In this document: one piece after another, positions 37,591 through 51,100 of the stretch
Numbering within the stretch: the first letter of the stretch is position 1
Layout: every line of letters starts with the position of its first letter
Source: Syngnathus acus
Taxonomy: Eukaryota > Chordata > Actinopteri > Syngnathiformes > Syngnathidae
DNA length: 64,000 nucleotides
Reading direction: 5' to 3'
Assembly: GCF_901709675.1 (NCBI RefSeq)
Contig: NC_051106.1
Location: forward strand, 1,772,001-1,836,000
Notes under the pieces: model-generated
Told to the model about the DNA's origin: nothing
What the model saw: only the letters and a program-made list of their open reading frames with translations
Database searches by the model: none
Made by a program: the position numbers and the translations under genes

Positions 37591-38771
37591 GGATCATTCC
37601 GTCCCCAGTTCGGACTAAAAGGCTTGTTTACAGGGCTGACTTTTTTTGGGGGGGTGGGGAGGGTGTTGCTTCTTGAAATCTAACTTGCCACACATTAGCT
37701 AACTAACAAGTATAGGAATTAATTCAAATTGCTAAAGTTTAGTAGTTTGATTAAAGTGGAAGAAAAACCTGAATTGATGACGATGAAAGCTTGTCATTTT
37801 AAGTTCATACCTATAATACAGGCATTGTGGCTTATTACGTCAAAACCAAATATTTCTGAATGATCAGTTTTAAAAGGGGATATTTTCTGGTTTTTTTTTT
37901 TTTTTTTTACTTTCCTTTATTATACTCAAATATTCGGTTCATTTTTGTTTGAGACGTGCAGCGAAATCATACCTGCGAGTCATCGATCGGGGAATACTAA
38001 TCTGTCCGCTCTAAACAGGAAGTAAACCTTAAAAAAACTTTATTGGCAAAACAGCACCTCATTCCCAGTTTGTCAATTTTGACAAGCAGAGTTTGTGCTA
38101 TTGAAATGTTCATTATTAGAGCGCGCAAATATCGTTTGGTGGCGACCTTTCGTCATGATTTCCCCATTGACCGAGCCATGCTCGGTTAGCCATTTGCTGC
38201 AAAGCGTGGAATACAGGTAGCACAATTTCTATTGCAAGTGATTCATTTTCTTTGCACGCCTTGCTAACCACTTTGCTGATCTCTGTGTCATTTTATTTTT
38301 GGGGGACTTTTCTGTCCTCCCCTGTGATATTTCAAATAATCCATGTTAAAATACAGAAAAATAAAAAATTTAGTTATACTAACACGAAATGTAAATGTAT
38401 TGCTCGTAATAACAATATTTAAAAAGATTTAACTGTCCTTATTTAATTGTAAAATATTTCTTCTGCAGTATTTGAGAATGTGTTTTATATGCCTGAGTTT
38501 CTATTGCAGGGTTGCGCCAGATAGCACATGAAAAATAAAATACTGTTCAGTAATTTATAAAACCTTGTTTGGTTGAGCTGGTTGCATCAAATTAAATGTT
38601 TCTTGAAAACATAACAATTGTTGCTACCTAAATTTCCCTCCAGTTTTGTAATGATCCATGTACTATATTTGCATTATATATTTTTATTTTATTTTCTAAG
38701 TAATTGCAAGTGCATTTGTGTCCCTGTCCAGTCTGTGAGCAGGCCCAAGAGAGACAACAAAAGAAAAGAAA

Positions 38772-41274
38772 ATGCTTCTGCGGACTTTGTGGGCTAAAGT
38801 GGGATTTCCACGGAACTTTGTCACCTCAACTTCACCTCAACGGAGTCCCTCATGCTCCTCTGGGCTCCGAACTGGGTGGTCCTTCAGCCCACCTCAGCTC
38901 AAGCAAGAACCTCCAAGGCGCTTCAGCTCATCTGCTCTAAGTGTATTCCAAAGTCCAGGCTGCGTCTTTTTAAAGGATTTCCAACACAGGAGCCAACAGA
39001 AGCGTTTGTATGCGTCAAATCTGGTCAAATCTGTTTTGAAGCCCACTTTGAAGCCAGTGACGGCGCCTGGGAAACGAGTTCCCAAAGGGCCGAGAACCAA
39101 GCAACCTTCCAGAGCCAATCAGCCTTTCCTGAATCAGGACACGGTAAGCCGCCCGGTAAATTGACACGCCGCATTTTGCTCTTTGCGTTCACGTGTGCCG
39201 ACCTTCTTCCAGGACACGATGCGATGCATAGCCTTCGCAACGGCAGACCAGTACAATCTGCCCACGCTCAGCGTTGACCTGACACAACATGGCTTTGGTG
39301 AAGTGGAGTTCCCTCGAGGTAAGAGCACACCCGGTCGGGGGCCTCAATCCAAAATTAAATCCGTCAAAAGGCAAGTTTGCCAGTGCCTGTTTTAAGTTGC
39401 AATATAGCCAAGCACTACTAGAAGGCAGACATAAATCACATTTTTATCTCCTCCAACATGTGCTTTGAATAAAAAATAATAGTAATAATAATAATTTGAC
39501 CTCATTTCAGATGCCTCCAACGTGCTTGTAATAAGTCCGGACGTGAGCGCCAAAGCGGACGACGGCTCTGTCGTCTTCTTCTTCAGGTGGATTTGCGCCG
39601 TTTTTGTCATGATTGCTGTCTTCATGTTTTGCTGGCGCTCAAATGTTTCAACAGGAGTTGTTAGACGTTCAATCTTTGGATACATAAAGTTAAAGTTGTT
39701 AAGACATCTGCCAACATTTTCCCTCTTGTCTGAAATATGTCAACTTTTTGACAATTTTCAGAGAAGGCTCTGTGGTTTTCTGGAATGTGGAAGACAAAAT
39801 GGTAATCAAATCACCATCCCATATTTGCTTCATTTAATGCCAAATGTACCCAAAAAAATTCTATTCTGTCTTTTTTTGCTTTAATTTGAATGTATAATCT
39901 TGGTTAAATGTTTTTTGCTATCTTCCTGGTCAGCTGAAAAAGGTGTTGAGGATTTTGGAGCGTCACGAGAGCCAGCCGTACGAAGTTGCTCTGGTCCACT
40001 GGGAAAACGAAGAGATCAACTATACCTACGGCGAGTGAGTGAGTCGGCGTCTTTGAGCAATTTCAGCGAAAAGTCTTTTTCACTCGCTCCGTCAACGCAG
40101 GGGGAGCACGAAACTGGAGCACGGCAACTTTGTTTTGAGCAAGGACTCGGAGCACCACGACAACGTCCTGGAGAGGTTTGCCTTTTCCAACGCGTTGAGC
40201 TTGTCGGGTGAGACGCCAGGTCACGCAGAACACGACATGTCTTGCTATGCCTAATGAAGTGTCCTGTGCCTCATTGTCTTCAACATGTGACAGTAAAGTT
40301 GGCCATATGGGAAGTAGAGCTGGATAACTTTGTGGAGTCCATTCAGTCAATCCCCGAGGTACGTTCTGCTCCACGCGCCTTTTCAATCATTGTGGGATGT
40401 TTGTAATTGGAGCGCTGAAGCGCCTCATTTGTGTTTGTCTTTTTCAGACGCTCAAGTCGGGCACAAGAATCAAGTTGTCGTCAGCGGAGGTGATGCAGAA
40501 GATCGGCGAGCTCTTCACCTTGAGGTCGCTGCCTCAGTCTGGAAATTACATTACATTACATAGCAAATTTACATTTAAAAAATAGATTTACATTTCTTTA
40601 GATATTTTGCAATAGCTATTTTAATTTATTAAAAAAGATAAAAATGATTAAAAAAAAATACAATAATTGTACTTTTTTGTACTGTGGATGTTTTTACTTT
40701 AATATTTAAAATTTCCAACATATATAAACTCATAACACTAAAAATGACTCAGTATACATCCCAGTTCTCATGTTTTTTGTAATTAATTAGAAAACACTGA
40801 TTACATTTTTTTATGACATACAGTATTTTAAATGTGTGTGCGTTGAAATGTTGTCTTTGTGGTGGTGATCAGGCATCGCATCAACCTGAGCTCCGACCTC
40901 CTGCTGACCCCTGACTTTTACTGGGACAGAGAAAACCTGGAGAAGATCTACGATAAGACCTGCCATTTCCTCAACATCAACCGCAGGGTCAAGGTGAGCC
41001 GAGGTCACCATCAAGGTCACCATTTTCGTAATCCGTAACCGTACCGTGCAGGTCGTAAACGAGAAACTGGAGCACTGCACTCAGCTGACTGACCTGATGA
41101 GGAGCCACTTGAGCGAGAAGCACAGCTTGAGGCTGGAGTGGATGATCGTCATCCTTATCACCATCGAAGTGAGCACCGTCGCGCATCGCACGTGGCGTCA
41201 TAGCGGAGCCACTGACGTGCTGCTTACATCTTTTGTGCTAGGTTTTGTTTGAAGTGGTGAGAATGATCTTTTGA
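38772..41274 (+). CDS. rmnd1: RMND1, mitochondrial inner-membrane protein (DUF155 family)
   Basis: RMND1 is an inner-mitochondrial-membrane protein needed for mitochondrial translation; human mutations cause combined oxidative phosphorylation deficiency. Exons: 38772-39143, 39213-39318, 39511-39586, 39762-39801, 39934-40034, 40101-40207, 40294-40358, 40448-40524, 40873-40993, 41052-41168, 41242-41274. They sum to 1,215 nt, 404 aa (human about 449). The first 45 residues are rich in Arg, Ser and Pro without acidic residues, as in a mitochondrial targeting peptide. DUF155 motifs seen are [42 protein letters not shown] and [13 protein letters not shown]. The C-terminal [20 protein letters not shown] is the membrane anchor. 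The ATG at 38,772 is chosen because it opens the presequence-like exon. The N-terminus is the least certain part. Confidence 0.93.
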
Positions 41275-41482
41275 GGCTTCACATACTGGATGCACCTCAC
41301 TTGATATCCACCAGGTGACGCTTGGGAACTATTCTGGCCACACAGCAGGACTGCCAGCTGTGAGTGGAAAGGACGCTCAGTGCTTATTTGCAAATCTTGT
41401 TAAAGGAGTTCAATTTGTTCGGTGAGGAAAAGGTCACAAAGGAAAAAAAAAAGCAGGAAATTCTGCGTGGTTGTGCATGTTA

Positions 41483-41488
41483 AATAAA
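41483..41488 (+). terminator. Probable rmnd1 polyadenylation signal
   Basis: AATAAA 209 nt downstream of the rmnd1 stop. The convergent akap12 gene has its own candidate signal on the other strand at 41,780-41,785, so the two 3' ends need not overlap. Confidence 0.5.
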
Positions 41489-41779
41489 ATGTCTGCATTT
41501 TTTCATTAATACAATATGAATATTTATTTGCTGAGTGTGTGTCCCTAAAATTTAAAGTTGCCCTTTGTTAAAAAGTCAGTCTGTATTCCTTTCTGATTTT
41601 ATTTTATTTTTTTATTCATAAATTTGAATTGAACCTTGATTAAGATTTTGTGAGTACTTTTTAAAAAGTTCAACAACAATGGAACATTTTATAACTTCTC
41701 AAGAAAGAAGTTTGTCTATTGCTGGTGTAACGTTAAAGACTGAAACACGTTCACACATGACTGGACTTTTTTTTCTTTT

Positions 41780-41785
41780 TTTATT
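41780..41785 (-). terminator. Candidate akap12 polyadenylation signal
   Basis: TTTATT on the plus strand (AATAAA on the minus strand) about 330 nt beyond the akap12 stop codon at 42,116-42,118. Other AT-rich hexamers nearby leave the exact site open. Confidence 0.4.
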
Positions 41786-42115
41786 CAATCGTTAAAATAT
41801 TTGACAGCAGCATCGGCGTGAGTTTGTCGATATGTCGCAGATGCAAACAAACAACGAAAGTGTGTCGACAGTGCAAGGCGTGTTCCTACTTGGAATCAGA
41901 ATAAACACATTTTTCTAAGTGCAACATCCAAAAATATTGGGTCATGCATATCCAGGCTCTTCTCACTTTTTGCTGTTGGAGGGGAAAATACGTAGCTAAT
42001 ATGTACATTATGACGAGCGACACGTGTCTTAATAAATTGACACTATGACTATTTGTTAGTCTGTTCATGTTAAAATACCAAACAATTAATAAGTACGATA
42101 TGCTGAGTCTGCAAA

Positions 42116-45100
42116 TCAGTTCAGTGCGTCCTTCTCGGCAGTGGTGACCTTCTGCTCTTCAGCGCGACCTTGAAAGTAAGACATGAAAGAGAACGCAGTC
42201 CAGCATTAGCATGTGTACATACGACAACATTTGAAGAAGAAGAAGAGAAACGTACCCGCTCGATCCCGCTCCGCGACTGGCGCACTTTCCATTTTTGAAT
42301 TGTCAACCGCAATGTCAAAATGGCCGCCTTCGCACTCACGTTCGGCCTCAAAGTTGCCGTCCCGTCGCGGACTCTCATCTTTAGGCGCCTCTTGAATTTC
42401 AATCTCTTCCTTTGCGTCCATCCATATCTCCTCCCCGTCGTCTTCGGTTTCTGGTTTTGACGCACATTTGAATGTTTGTGTTTTCCACATGTTGGGTGTT
42501 TCATCCACTGTGGCTCCAACTGCTTCTTGTGGTTCCATTGTCTCCACTGGTTGAATTTCTAAAATTAATTTGACTGTTATCATTGGTAGCTTTTCCTCGA
42601 CTGGGTCTTCTATCTCCCTTGTGGGGAGGCCAGAAAGGACGGAAGAGTTCGCCTTCGCCGTGATCTCGGTGGATTTCAATTCGCTCGCCGGTTCAGAGGT
42701 CTCTTCAATTCGAACTGCTTGATTTTGGTCGGTGGCTGGCTCTTTTGGGAATGACACCATTTCCGTTTCTGTGGCCTGAACAAACTCCTCAGTTTCCTCT
42801 GTCTGTTTCTGGGTCTCCATGAACTCTTTTTGGGGCAAGGGCTTTTGGTTTTCACTTGCCTGAACCTGCTCTGTCTGGCTCTCAGTAGGCTCTTCTTGGG
42901 GTGATGCCACTTGGTTATCTATTGCCTGCTCATGCTCTTCTGATATCTCCTTATGTTTCTGGGTTTCTGTTGACTCCTCTTGGGCTATGAGCTCTTGGAT
43001 TTGGCTAGCCTGAACATCTTTCTGTTGTAGGTTCATCTGTTTCTGGGTCTCGGTGGACTCTCGTTGTGATATGGGCTCTTGTGTTCCACTTGCCTGAAAA
43101 TATTTCTCTTGGAGCTTGGTCTGTTCCTGAGTCTCGGGGGAATCATTTTGGGGTAGGGGGTCTTGTGTTTCAGTTGCCTGAAAGTATTTCTCTTGAAGCT
43201 CAGTCTGTTTCTGGGTCTCGGTGGGTTCTTCTTGGGGGAGGGGCTCTTGGTTTTTGCTTGCCTGAAGGTATTTCTCTTGAAGCTCCATAGATTTCTCGGT
43301 CTCGTTGGGTTCTTCTTTGGGTAATGGCGCTTGGTTTTCTTCTGACAGCTCCATATGTTTCTGGGTCTCCGTCGACTCCGTTTGGGGTATGGACTCTGGT
43401 GTTTCACTTGCATGTAGATATTTCCCTTGTAGCTCTATCTGTTTCTGACTCTCGGTGGACCCTTGGAGCTCTTGGTTTTCACCTGCCTGGACTTGGTTTT
43501 CAAGTGGCTCCATTTGTTTCTGAGTCTCAGACATTTTTGGGAGGAGGGACTCTTGGTTTTCGTTTGCCTGAACATGCTCTTCTGATACCACCATCTCTTT
43601 CTGGGTCTCGATTAACTCTTTTTGGGGTAGCAACCCATGCCTTTTGCTTTCCTGAACGTGTTTCTCTTGTAGCTCTGTCTGTTTCTGGGTCTCAGTGGGC
43701 TCATCTTGGGGTGATGCTACTTGGGTTCCTCCTACCTGCTCCTGCTCTTCTGATCCCTCCATCTCTTTCTGGGTCTCAGTTGACACTTTTTGGATTATGG
43801 GCTCTTGGTTTTGGCTTGCCTGAGCATGTTTCTCGAGTAACTCATTTTGAGTTTCCGTGGGCTCTCTTTGTGGTGATGACACTTGGTTTTCTCTTCCCTG
43901 ATCATGTATCTTGAGTAGCTCCTTCTGTTCCTGGGTCTCAGTGGACTCTTTTGGGGGGAGGGGCTCTGGGTTTTCACTTGTCTGGACATGTTTTTCTACT
44001 AGTTCCATCTGTTTCTGTGTCTCAGTGGATTCTATTGGGGATTGAATATGTTCATCTGCTAGAGCCGTCTCTTCGATCTCAGATGGCGCTTTTGGACATG
44101 AGGGCTTTTCTATTTCTTGCACCTGAACATTTTCCCCAGTTATCCCTAGCTGCTTATGGTTGTCGACGGAAAGTACTGAGTCGAGAGCCAGGATTGTCTG
44201 TACACTAACCTCACTTTGCTCTGTTCTTTTAAGATCTGGTAATGATGAGTGTTCTTCTGTATCTATTTCAGATTGTAGTTCTTCAACCTCATTGGACTTT
44301 ATGTCTTGGTACTCATCTAGATCTGTTTGGGGGAAAGATTCTGGTGACTGAACTTGCTCAGTTTTGTGTTTTCCTTTTTCAGCTGGCTCCATTTGTTGTA
44401 CGCAATCTTGCAATACAAGGGTTCGATGACCTTTGACTGGCTCTGGGTCTTTTTGACTATCTTTGAGGTGTTCTTCTTTTGCTACCGGTGCCTTACCAGC
44501 TTTATCAGTCGGTGCCATGGGCTCCTCTGCTTCCAGGGCGCAAATGGGGACCAGGACCTTTAAACTTTGTGTTTCGTCTGATAATTCCATATTTCCCTCA
44601 ACTTCTCCCATTTCAACTTCTTTTGCCTCTTTTAAAACCATTTGGTCCAAGGTCTCAAGTTTGTTCTCCATTACATGTGGAACGAGCTCATGACACATCC
44701 CTGCATAGTTCTCTTGCATGACTTCCTCAAGCCCTTCAATATTTCTGTTACACACATCAGTTACTCCTTTATCTCCTATCCCAACCTCCAGAATCTGATC
44801 CACGCTCTTCTCTGCCGTTGTGATGTCCATTTGGACGACTTGTACTTGAATGCTGTGGTTGACCTCCATTGCAGTCGCTTGCATCATGACAACCTCGTTG
44901 GCTACCCGTGCCCTCTGCGCCAAGTTGTTTTTCGTTATAGTAGGTAATTCAGACACAACCATTTCTGTGGATTCTGGTAGCACATATTCCAGCAGCGGTT
45001 CCTGCATGTCAGATGATGTCGTAATCAGATCAGGTAGTGAAGTTGAAACTTTTTTAAAATGGCACATGGTCACTTGAGTCACCAGAGCGTGTGCAACTTC

Positions 45101-48100
45101 AGCAGTGGTCACCTCTGGTAGATCATGGTTTTCTCCTTCAGTTTTGTTTTCCACATCACTTTGATGTGCTTGAAGTTTGACTTGGTCTTCAAGAGTTCCA
45201 CAAACTTCAGGGATTTCTTCGTAAATAACCTTTTCAAGGATCTGTGCACAACTTTGTTCCTTCTGGTGTAAGGATACAGGTGCTTCTGAGACTTCTGGCG
45301 TGCCATCTTCCTCCCTGTCCATAACATCTTGCTGTCGATGAAGATCTGTGTTCTCCGAATCCTCCTCCTTGTTGAAAGCCTGATCTCGTTGAGGCTTGGT
45401 TTCCTCTGCTTCTGAAGCAATGTCATTCTCTGTTTCTGAAATTTCCTCTACCAGTGTTTCCTTTGAAAATGTTTGAGTGAGACTTTCTTCGTTGGTTCCC
45501 AGTCCAGACATAGGCACCTCCTCTATTATTTCTGTTTTAACTGCAGTTACTTCTTGCGGCTCTTGAACTTCATCACTTACACTTTGCAGCACTTCTGTTT
45601 CAGCACCTGATTTCATTGATTCATTCTGGGTGTCTTCAGTTTTCTTTGCCGGAGTACCCTCCGTCAAATCACTTATTTGCTTCATGTCTTTGTTCCCTGG
45701 CAATTCAGGCAGAGGCTCCACTTGATCTTTGTGTTCACTTGGAAGACTTTCCTCCACCAGAATGACTTCTGTTGTTTCCTCAGATTGAAGTAATTCCATG
45801 TTGGCTTCCTTTGATACTAAGGCTTCAAAAAAATGTATGTTCTCCATTTCATTCTCTGCTTCCTGGTTTGCTTCCTCTGGGACCACATTTGTTTCACTTA
45901 GTGATATCACCTGAGCATGTTTCTCGAGTAGCACCACCTCTTTTTGGGTGTCTGCTTCCTGGTTTGCCTCCTCTGGGACCTCATTCGTTACATTTACTGA
46001 TAGCGCCTGAGAAGGTTTCTCGAGTAACTCCATCTCCTTTCGGGTGTCTGCTTCCTGGTTTGCCTCCACATTCGTTTCACTCAGTGATATCGCCTCCTCT
46101 TTAACTTCACCTGTTTTGTCTTCAGCAATATCTGTTATTGCTTCTCCTTCTTGTGCTACAGCCTGGTCTGGATTTAGTCCAGTTTTGACTACAGCCGCTG
46201 CTTGCTGGTCACTTGGTGGTTGGACCTCAGTAGAACACACCGTCTCTTCTTTGAGTTCTGCTGTCATCATTTCTTCTGCAAAAATGGTTTCTTCTGCCTC
46301 GACAGATTCTGTCTGGATTGATTGTTTGGATTGTCCTAATGTTTCTTCTACTGGTTCAATTTCATTTGCATCCACGTCCACCTCATCTTTTGCTGACTCA
46401 ATAATGGTTTGAAGCTGAGACGCCTTCTCCTGTTCACATTCTTCTGTCATGGTTTTCTGTGGATCACCTACTTCTTGGTGTTCATATGATTTTAGACATG
46501 ATTCTTGTACTACCTCCTTTAAAGAACTAAATTCAGCTTTGGCCTTCTGGTCTTTGCTTTCTAGTTCATTTTCACTTCCAGGCAAAGGACTGTATTTGAC
46601 TTCATCAGTCATGGCTTCTTCTGCAAGTATACTTTCTGAGATCCCTTCCGCTTTAACTGACAGGTCTAGTACAACGGTGTCTTTGTCCTCTTTTACGAGT
46701 TCAATTTGGATATCACTCGCTCTCCTCTGGTCATTTTCTTCTGGCTTAATGTCGGCTTCCAGCAGAGGCACATTTTCGTCTTTCACTTCTTCCATCAGAG
46801 GGTCTTCTCCATGAATGTCTTCTTTGACTTCAGCATGTTGGACTTCAACTAGATCAGGTTCAAGCTGTTTCTTCTGTGTTGCTACTGATACTTGTTCCTG
46901 GATAATTTCAATTTCAGGTGCAGCCATTGCTTTTTCTTCAACTTCAGGCAGCAGGATACTCTCCTCTTTCTGGTTTTCTACAAGTTCTGCTTCTACTTTC
47001 TCAGATTGTTGCGGTGTTGCTTGCACAGCTTCTGTTTCTCGAATAAGTTCATCTTGGGATGTATCTACTGGCTCCTTTGCTACATCTTTGTTGAATGGTT
47101 CTGTACTGATTTCAGATAGGAGCTTGGTTGTCTCCTTGACTTCACTGGCAACCTTCTCACAAAGCACTTTATCTAAAGCAAGTTGAAGACGACATTCCTG
47201 CAAAGCCAGTGTTTCTGTTTGTGCTCCTGAAACCTCACCAGAATTCAAGATGGGTTCAGATGAAATCTCTTTTGTTGACTGAAGTTCCTCTGTAAAAGCT
47301 TCTGGACACTTTTCTGATGTTACCTTGACTTTCTGATGTATTATGACCATCTGCAAAGTGTTTTGCTTTGTGTCACTTTCTTTAAGGTCAGTATGAGCAG
47401 TTTTTTCAGATCGTGGAGCTTCAATGTCATCTTCTGTAGCAACAGCTTCGTGTTCCATCAACTGCTCTGAAGACTCCCCTTTGCTTATATCACAGAGGCA
47501 GTCCTCCAAAAATACATGGATCTCATCCATACTGTCTAATTTACTGAAGTTGTTTTCTGAGTTGGAGAAATGAGCAGTTTTTGTTTTTTCTGTTGCCATT
47601 TCTTCTGTCTCAAGCTCCTTGGTAGAAATGTGAGGTGGGGTTTCCTTGTAGTCAAACTTTTGGGTTGAATTTGGAGGTAAAATTACTTCTGTATCCAACT
47701 CCTGGGCTGTAATCGGATGCTTGATTTCCACTGCGTCAAACTCATCAGTAGGAATCGGAGGTATTATTTCTTCTCCGTCAAACTGTTCATAAAAAATGCG
47801 AGCGGAATTTTCCTGGGTGTCGACTTCCTGCGATAGAATAGGATGTGTGATTTCACTGGAGTCAAGCTTCCTGGTAGGAATGGAAGCTGTAATTGCCTCT
47901 GTGGCTGAATTTTCCGTATGAATTGGAGGCACAATTTCCTCAATGTTAGTCTCTTGGGTAGGAGAAGGAAGTGTTAGTTCCTTAGTCGGAGGTTCTTGGA
48001 TCAGAATTTGAGGAGTCGGAGTACTGATTTTGTTGGTGCCAAGCACTTCAGTAAGAAATGGAGTCTGGATTTCCTCAATTTTGAACCCCTTGGCTGGAAT

Positions 48101-51100
48101 GGGAGGTGTAATATCGTCCGTGCCATGCTCCTCAGTGGAAGGAGGAGCTCTAATGTCCTCAGTGCCAAGCTCCTGGCTAGGAATGGGAGTTGTGATTTCC
48201 TTGGAGTGTAAATCCTCTGAATGGTTTGGCTTTATTTCTTTGGTGTTGAGTGTTTCTGTAGGTAGTGCAGGTGTTATATCTTCTATCTCATAAGCCTTTG
48301 TAGGAGTAGGAAGTCTGATTTCCTTAGTGTCAAGACCCTTGTCAGGATTGGGAGTTGAGATTTCCTTGATATCAAGGTCCTCTGTTGGAATTGGAGGTGT
48401 AATTTCCTGAGTGTCAAGCTCCTCTGTATGAAAGGGAGACTTGAGTTCCTCAATGTCGGGTTTCTTGGTTGCAATGGATGGTTTCATGTCCTCAGTGTCA
48501 GGCTCTTCAGTACGGGCAGGTTTGGTTTCTTCAATGTCCAACTCCTCGATAGGAAATTGGGTTTTGATTTCATTGGTGTCAAGCTCCTCTGTAGGAATCG
48601 GAGGTGAAGTTTCCTGAGGTTCTAGCTCCTTGGCAAGAATGGGAATTGTGATTTCTGTGGTGTTAAACTCCTCTTTGGGAATTGGAGGTGTGTTTTCCTG
48701 GGTGTCAAGCTCCTTTGCAAGAACAGAAGGTGTGATTTCCTCTGTGTTCAGCTCCTCAGTTTGAATTGGGGTTCTGATTTTCCAGGTAGTCATTGGAGGT
48801 ATAATTTCTTCCATGTCAAGCCCTTCTGTAGGAATCACAGGCTTGATTTCTTCAATGTTAAGTTCCTTGTTAGGAATGGAATGTATGATTTCCTCAGTGC
48901 CAGGCTCCTCAGTACAAGTAGGAGTGAACTCTTCAATGTCGAGCTCCTCTATAAAAATTGGGGTTTTGATTTCTTTGGAGTCGAGCTCCTCTGTAAGAAT
49001 TGGAGGTGTGATTTCCACAGTTTGGAGCTCCTTGGTAGGAATAGGAGGTGTAGTTTCTGTCTTAGTGTAAAGCACCTCAGTCTGAATGAAAGGCTTGCTT
49101 TCCTTGGTGCTGAGACCTTCAGTCAGACTCGGAGTATCAAGCTTCTCTGTAGGAATGGGAGAAGTGATCTCTGTGGTGTGGAGCTCATTGATAAGAATTT
49201 GACGTCTAATCTCCTCAGTGTCAAGCTTGTCTGTCGGAATGGGACTTGTGATATCTATGGTGTCATGCTCCTTGGTAAGAATTTGAGGTGCCATTTCCTG
49301 AGTGTCAACCTCTTCTGTAGGAATGGTACTTGTGATCTCTGTGGTCTCAGTGTCAAGCTTCTCTGTAGGAATGGGACTTGTGATCACCGTGGTGCTGAGC
49401 TCCTTGGTAAGAATTTGAGGCCCCGTTTCCTCAGTGTCAAGCTTCTCTGTAGGAATGGGACTTGTGATCACCGTGGTGCTGAGCTCCTTGGTAAGAATTT
49501 GAGGTCCCGTTTCCTCAGTGTCAACCACCTCTGTAGGAATGGGACTTGTGATCTCCGTGGTGCCGAGCTCCTTGGTAAGAATTTGAGGTTCCGTTTCCTC
49601 AGTGTCAACCACCTCTGTAGGAATGTGTCTTGTGATCTCCGTGGTCTCAGTGTCAAGCTTCTCTGTAGGAATGGCTCTTGTGATATCTGTTTTGTCGAGC
49701 TCCTTGGGAAGAATTTGAGGTCCACTGTCCTCAGCGTCAACCTTCTCTGTAGGAATGGGACTTGTGAGCTCTGTGGTCTCAGTGTCAAGCTTCTCTGTAG
49801 GAATGGGACTTGTGATCGCCATGGTGCCGAGCTCCTTGGTAAGAATTTGAGGTTCCATTTCCTCAGTGTCACCCTTCTTTGTAGGAATGGGACTTGTGAT
49901 CTCCGTGGTGCCGAGCACCTTGGTAAGACTTTGAGGTCCCATGTCCTCAGTGTCAACCTTCTCTGTAGGAATGGGACTTGTGATCTCTGTGGTCTCAGTG
50001 TCAAGCTTCTCTGTAAGAATGGGACTTGTGATGTCGATGGTGCCGATGGTGGTGTTGAGCTCCTTGGTAAGAACTTGAGGTTCCATTTCCTCAGTGTCAA
50101 CCAACTCTGTAGGAATGGGACTTGTGATCTCTGTGGTGTTGAGCTCCTTGGTAAGAACTTGAGGTCCCATTTCCTCAGTGTCAACCTCCTCTGTAGGAAT
50201 GGAACTTGTGATCTCTGTGGTGTCTGGCTCCTTGGTAAGAACTTGAGGCCCCATTTCCCCAGTGTCAAACACGTCTGTGGGAATGGAACTTGTGCTCTCT
50301 GTGGTGTCGAGCTCCTTGGTAAGAATTTGAGGTCCCATGTCCTCAGTATCAACCTTCTCTGTAGGAATGGAACTTGTGCTCTCTGTGGTGTCGGGCCCCT
50401 TGGTAAGAATTTGAGGTCCCCTTTCCTTGGTGTCAACCACCTGGGTAAGAATAGGACTTGTGATGTCGATGGTGCCGAGCTCCTTTGTAAGAATTTGAGG
50501 TTCCATATCCTCAGTGTCCACCTTCACTGTGGTCTCAGTGTCAAGCTTCTCTGTAGGAATGGGAGTTTTGACCTCTGTGGTGTGGAAGTCTTTGGGAAGA
50601 ACTTGAGGTCCCATTTTCTCAGTGTCAACCACCTCTGTACGAATGGGACTTGTGATCTCTGTGGTGTTGAGATCCTTCGTAAGAATTTGAGGTTCCATTT
50701 CCTCAGTGTTAACCTTCTCTGTAGGAATGGGACTTGTGATCTCTATGGTCTCAGTGTCAAGCTTCTTTGTAGGAATGGGACTTGTGATCTCCGTGGTGCC
50801 GAGCACCTTGGTAAGACTTTGAGGTCCCATGTCCTCAGTGTCAACCTTCTCTGTAGGAATGGGACTTGTGATCTCTGTGGTCTCAGTGTCAAGCTTCTCT
50901 GTAAGAATGGGACTTGTGATGTCGATGGTGCCGATGGTGGTGTTGAGCTCCTTGGTAAGAACTTGAGGTTCCATTTCCTCAGTGTCAACCAACTCTGTAG
51001 GAATGGGACTTGTGATCTCTGTGGTGTTGAGCTCCTTGGTAAGAACTTGAGGTCCCATTTCCTCAGTGTCAACCTCCTCTGTAGGAATGGAACTTGTGAT

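Larger units (their letters stand above)
36809..38771 (+). other. syne1 3' UTR and intergenic spacer
   Basis: From the syne1 stop to about 37,260 the sequence is consistent with a 3' UTR ending near the AATAAA at 37,249-37,254. From there to rmnd1 the DNA is AT-rich and holds no open frame resembling a known protein. The only structure seen is a direct tandem duplication at about 37,331-37,590. ESR1, CCDC170 and ARMT1, which separate SYNE1 from RMND1 in tetrapods, have no counterpart here. Confidence 0.6.

Noticed and set aside
38704-38940. Upstream open frame overlapping the start of rmnd1
   Set aside because: It is in another frame and does not join any rmnd1 exon. The frame opening at 38,772 leads in phase into the DUF155 exons.
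49468-50436. 322-codon minus-strand frame rich in Arg/Pro (LKFLPRSSTPQRSQVPFLQR)
   Set aside because: Shifted frame of the akap12 repeat, with repetitive basic composition produced by the 42-bp period.
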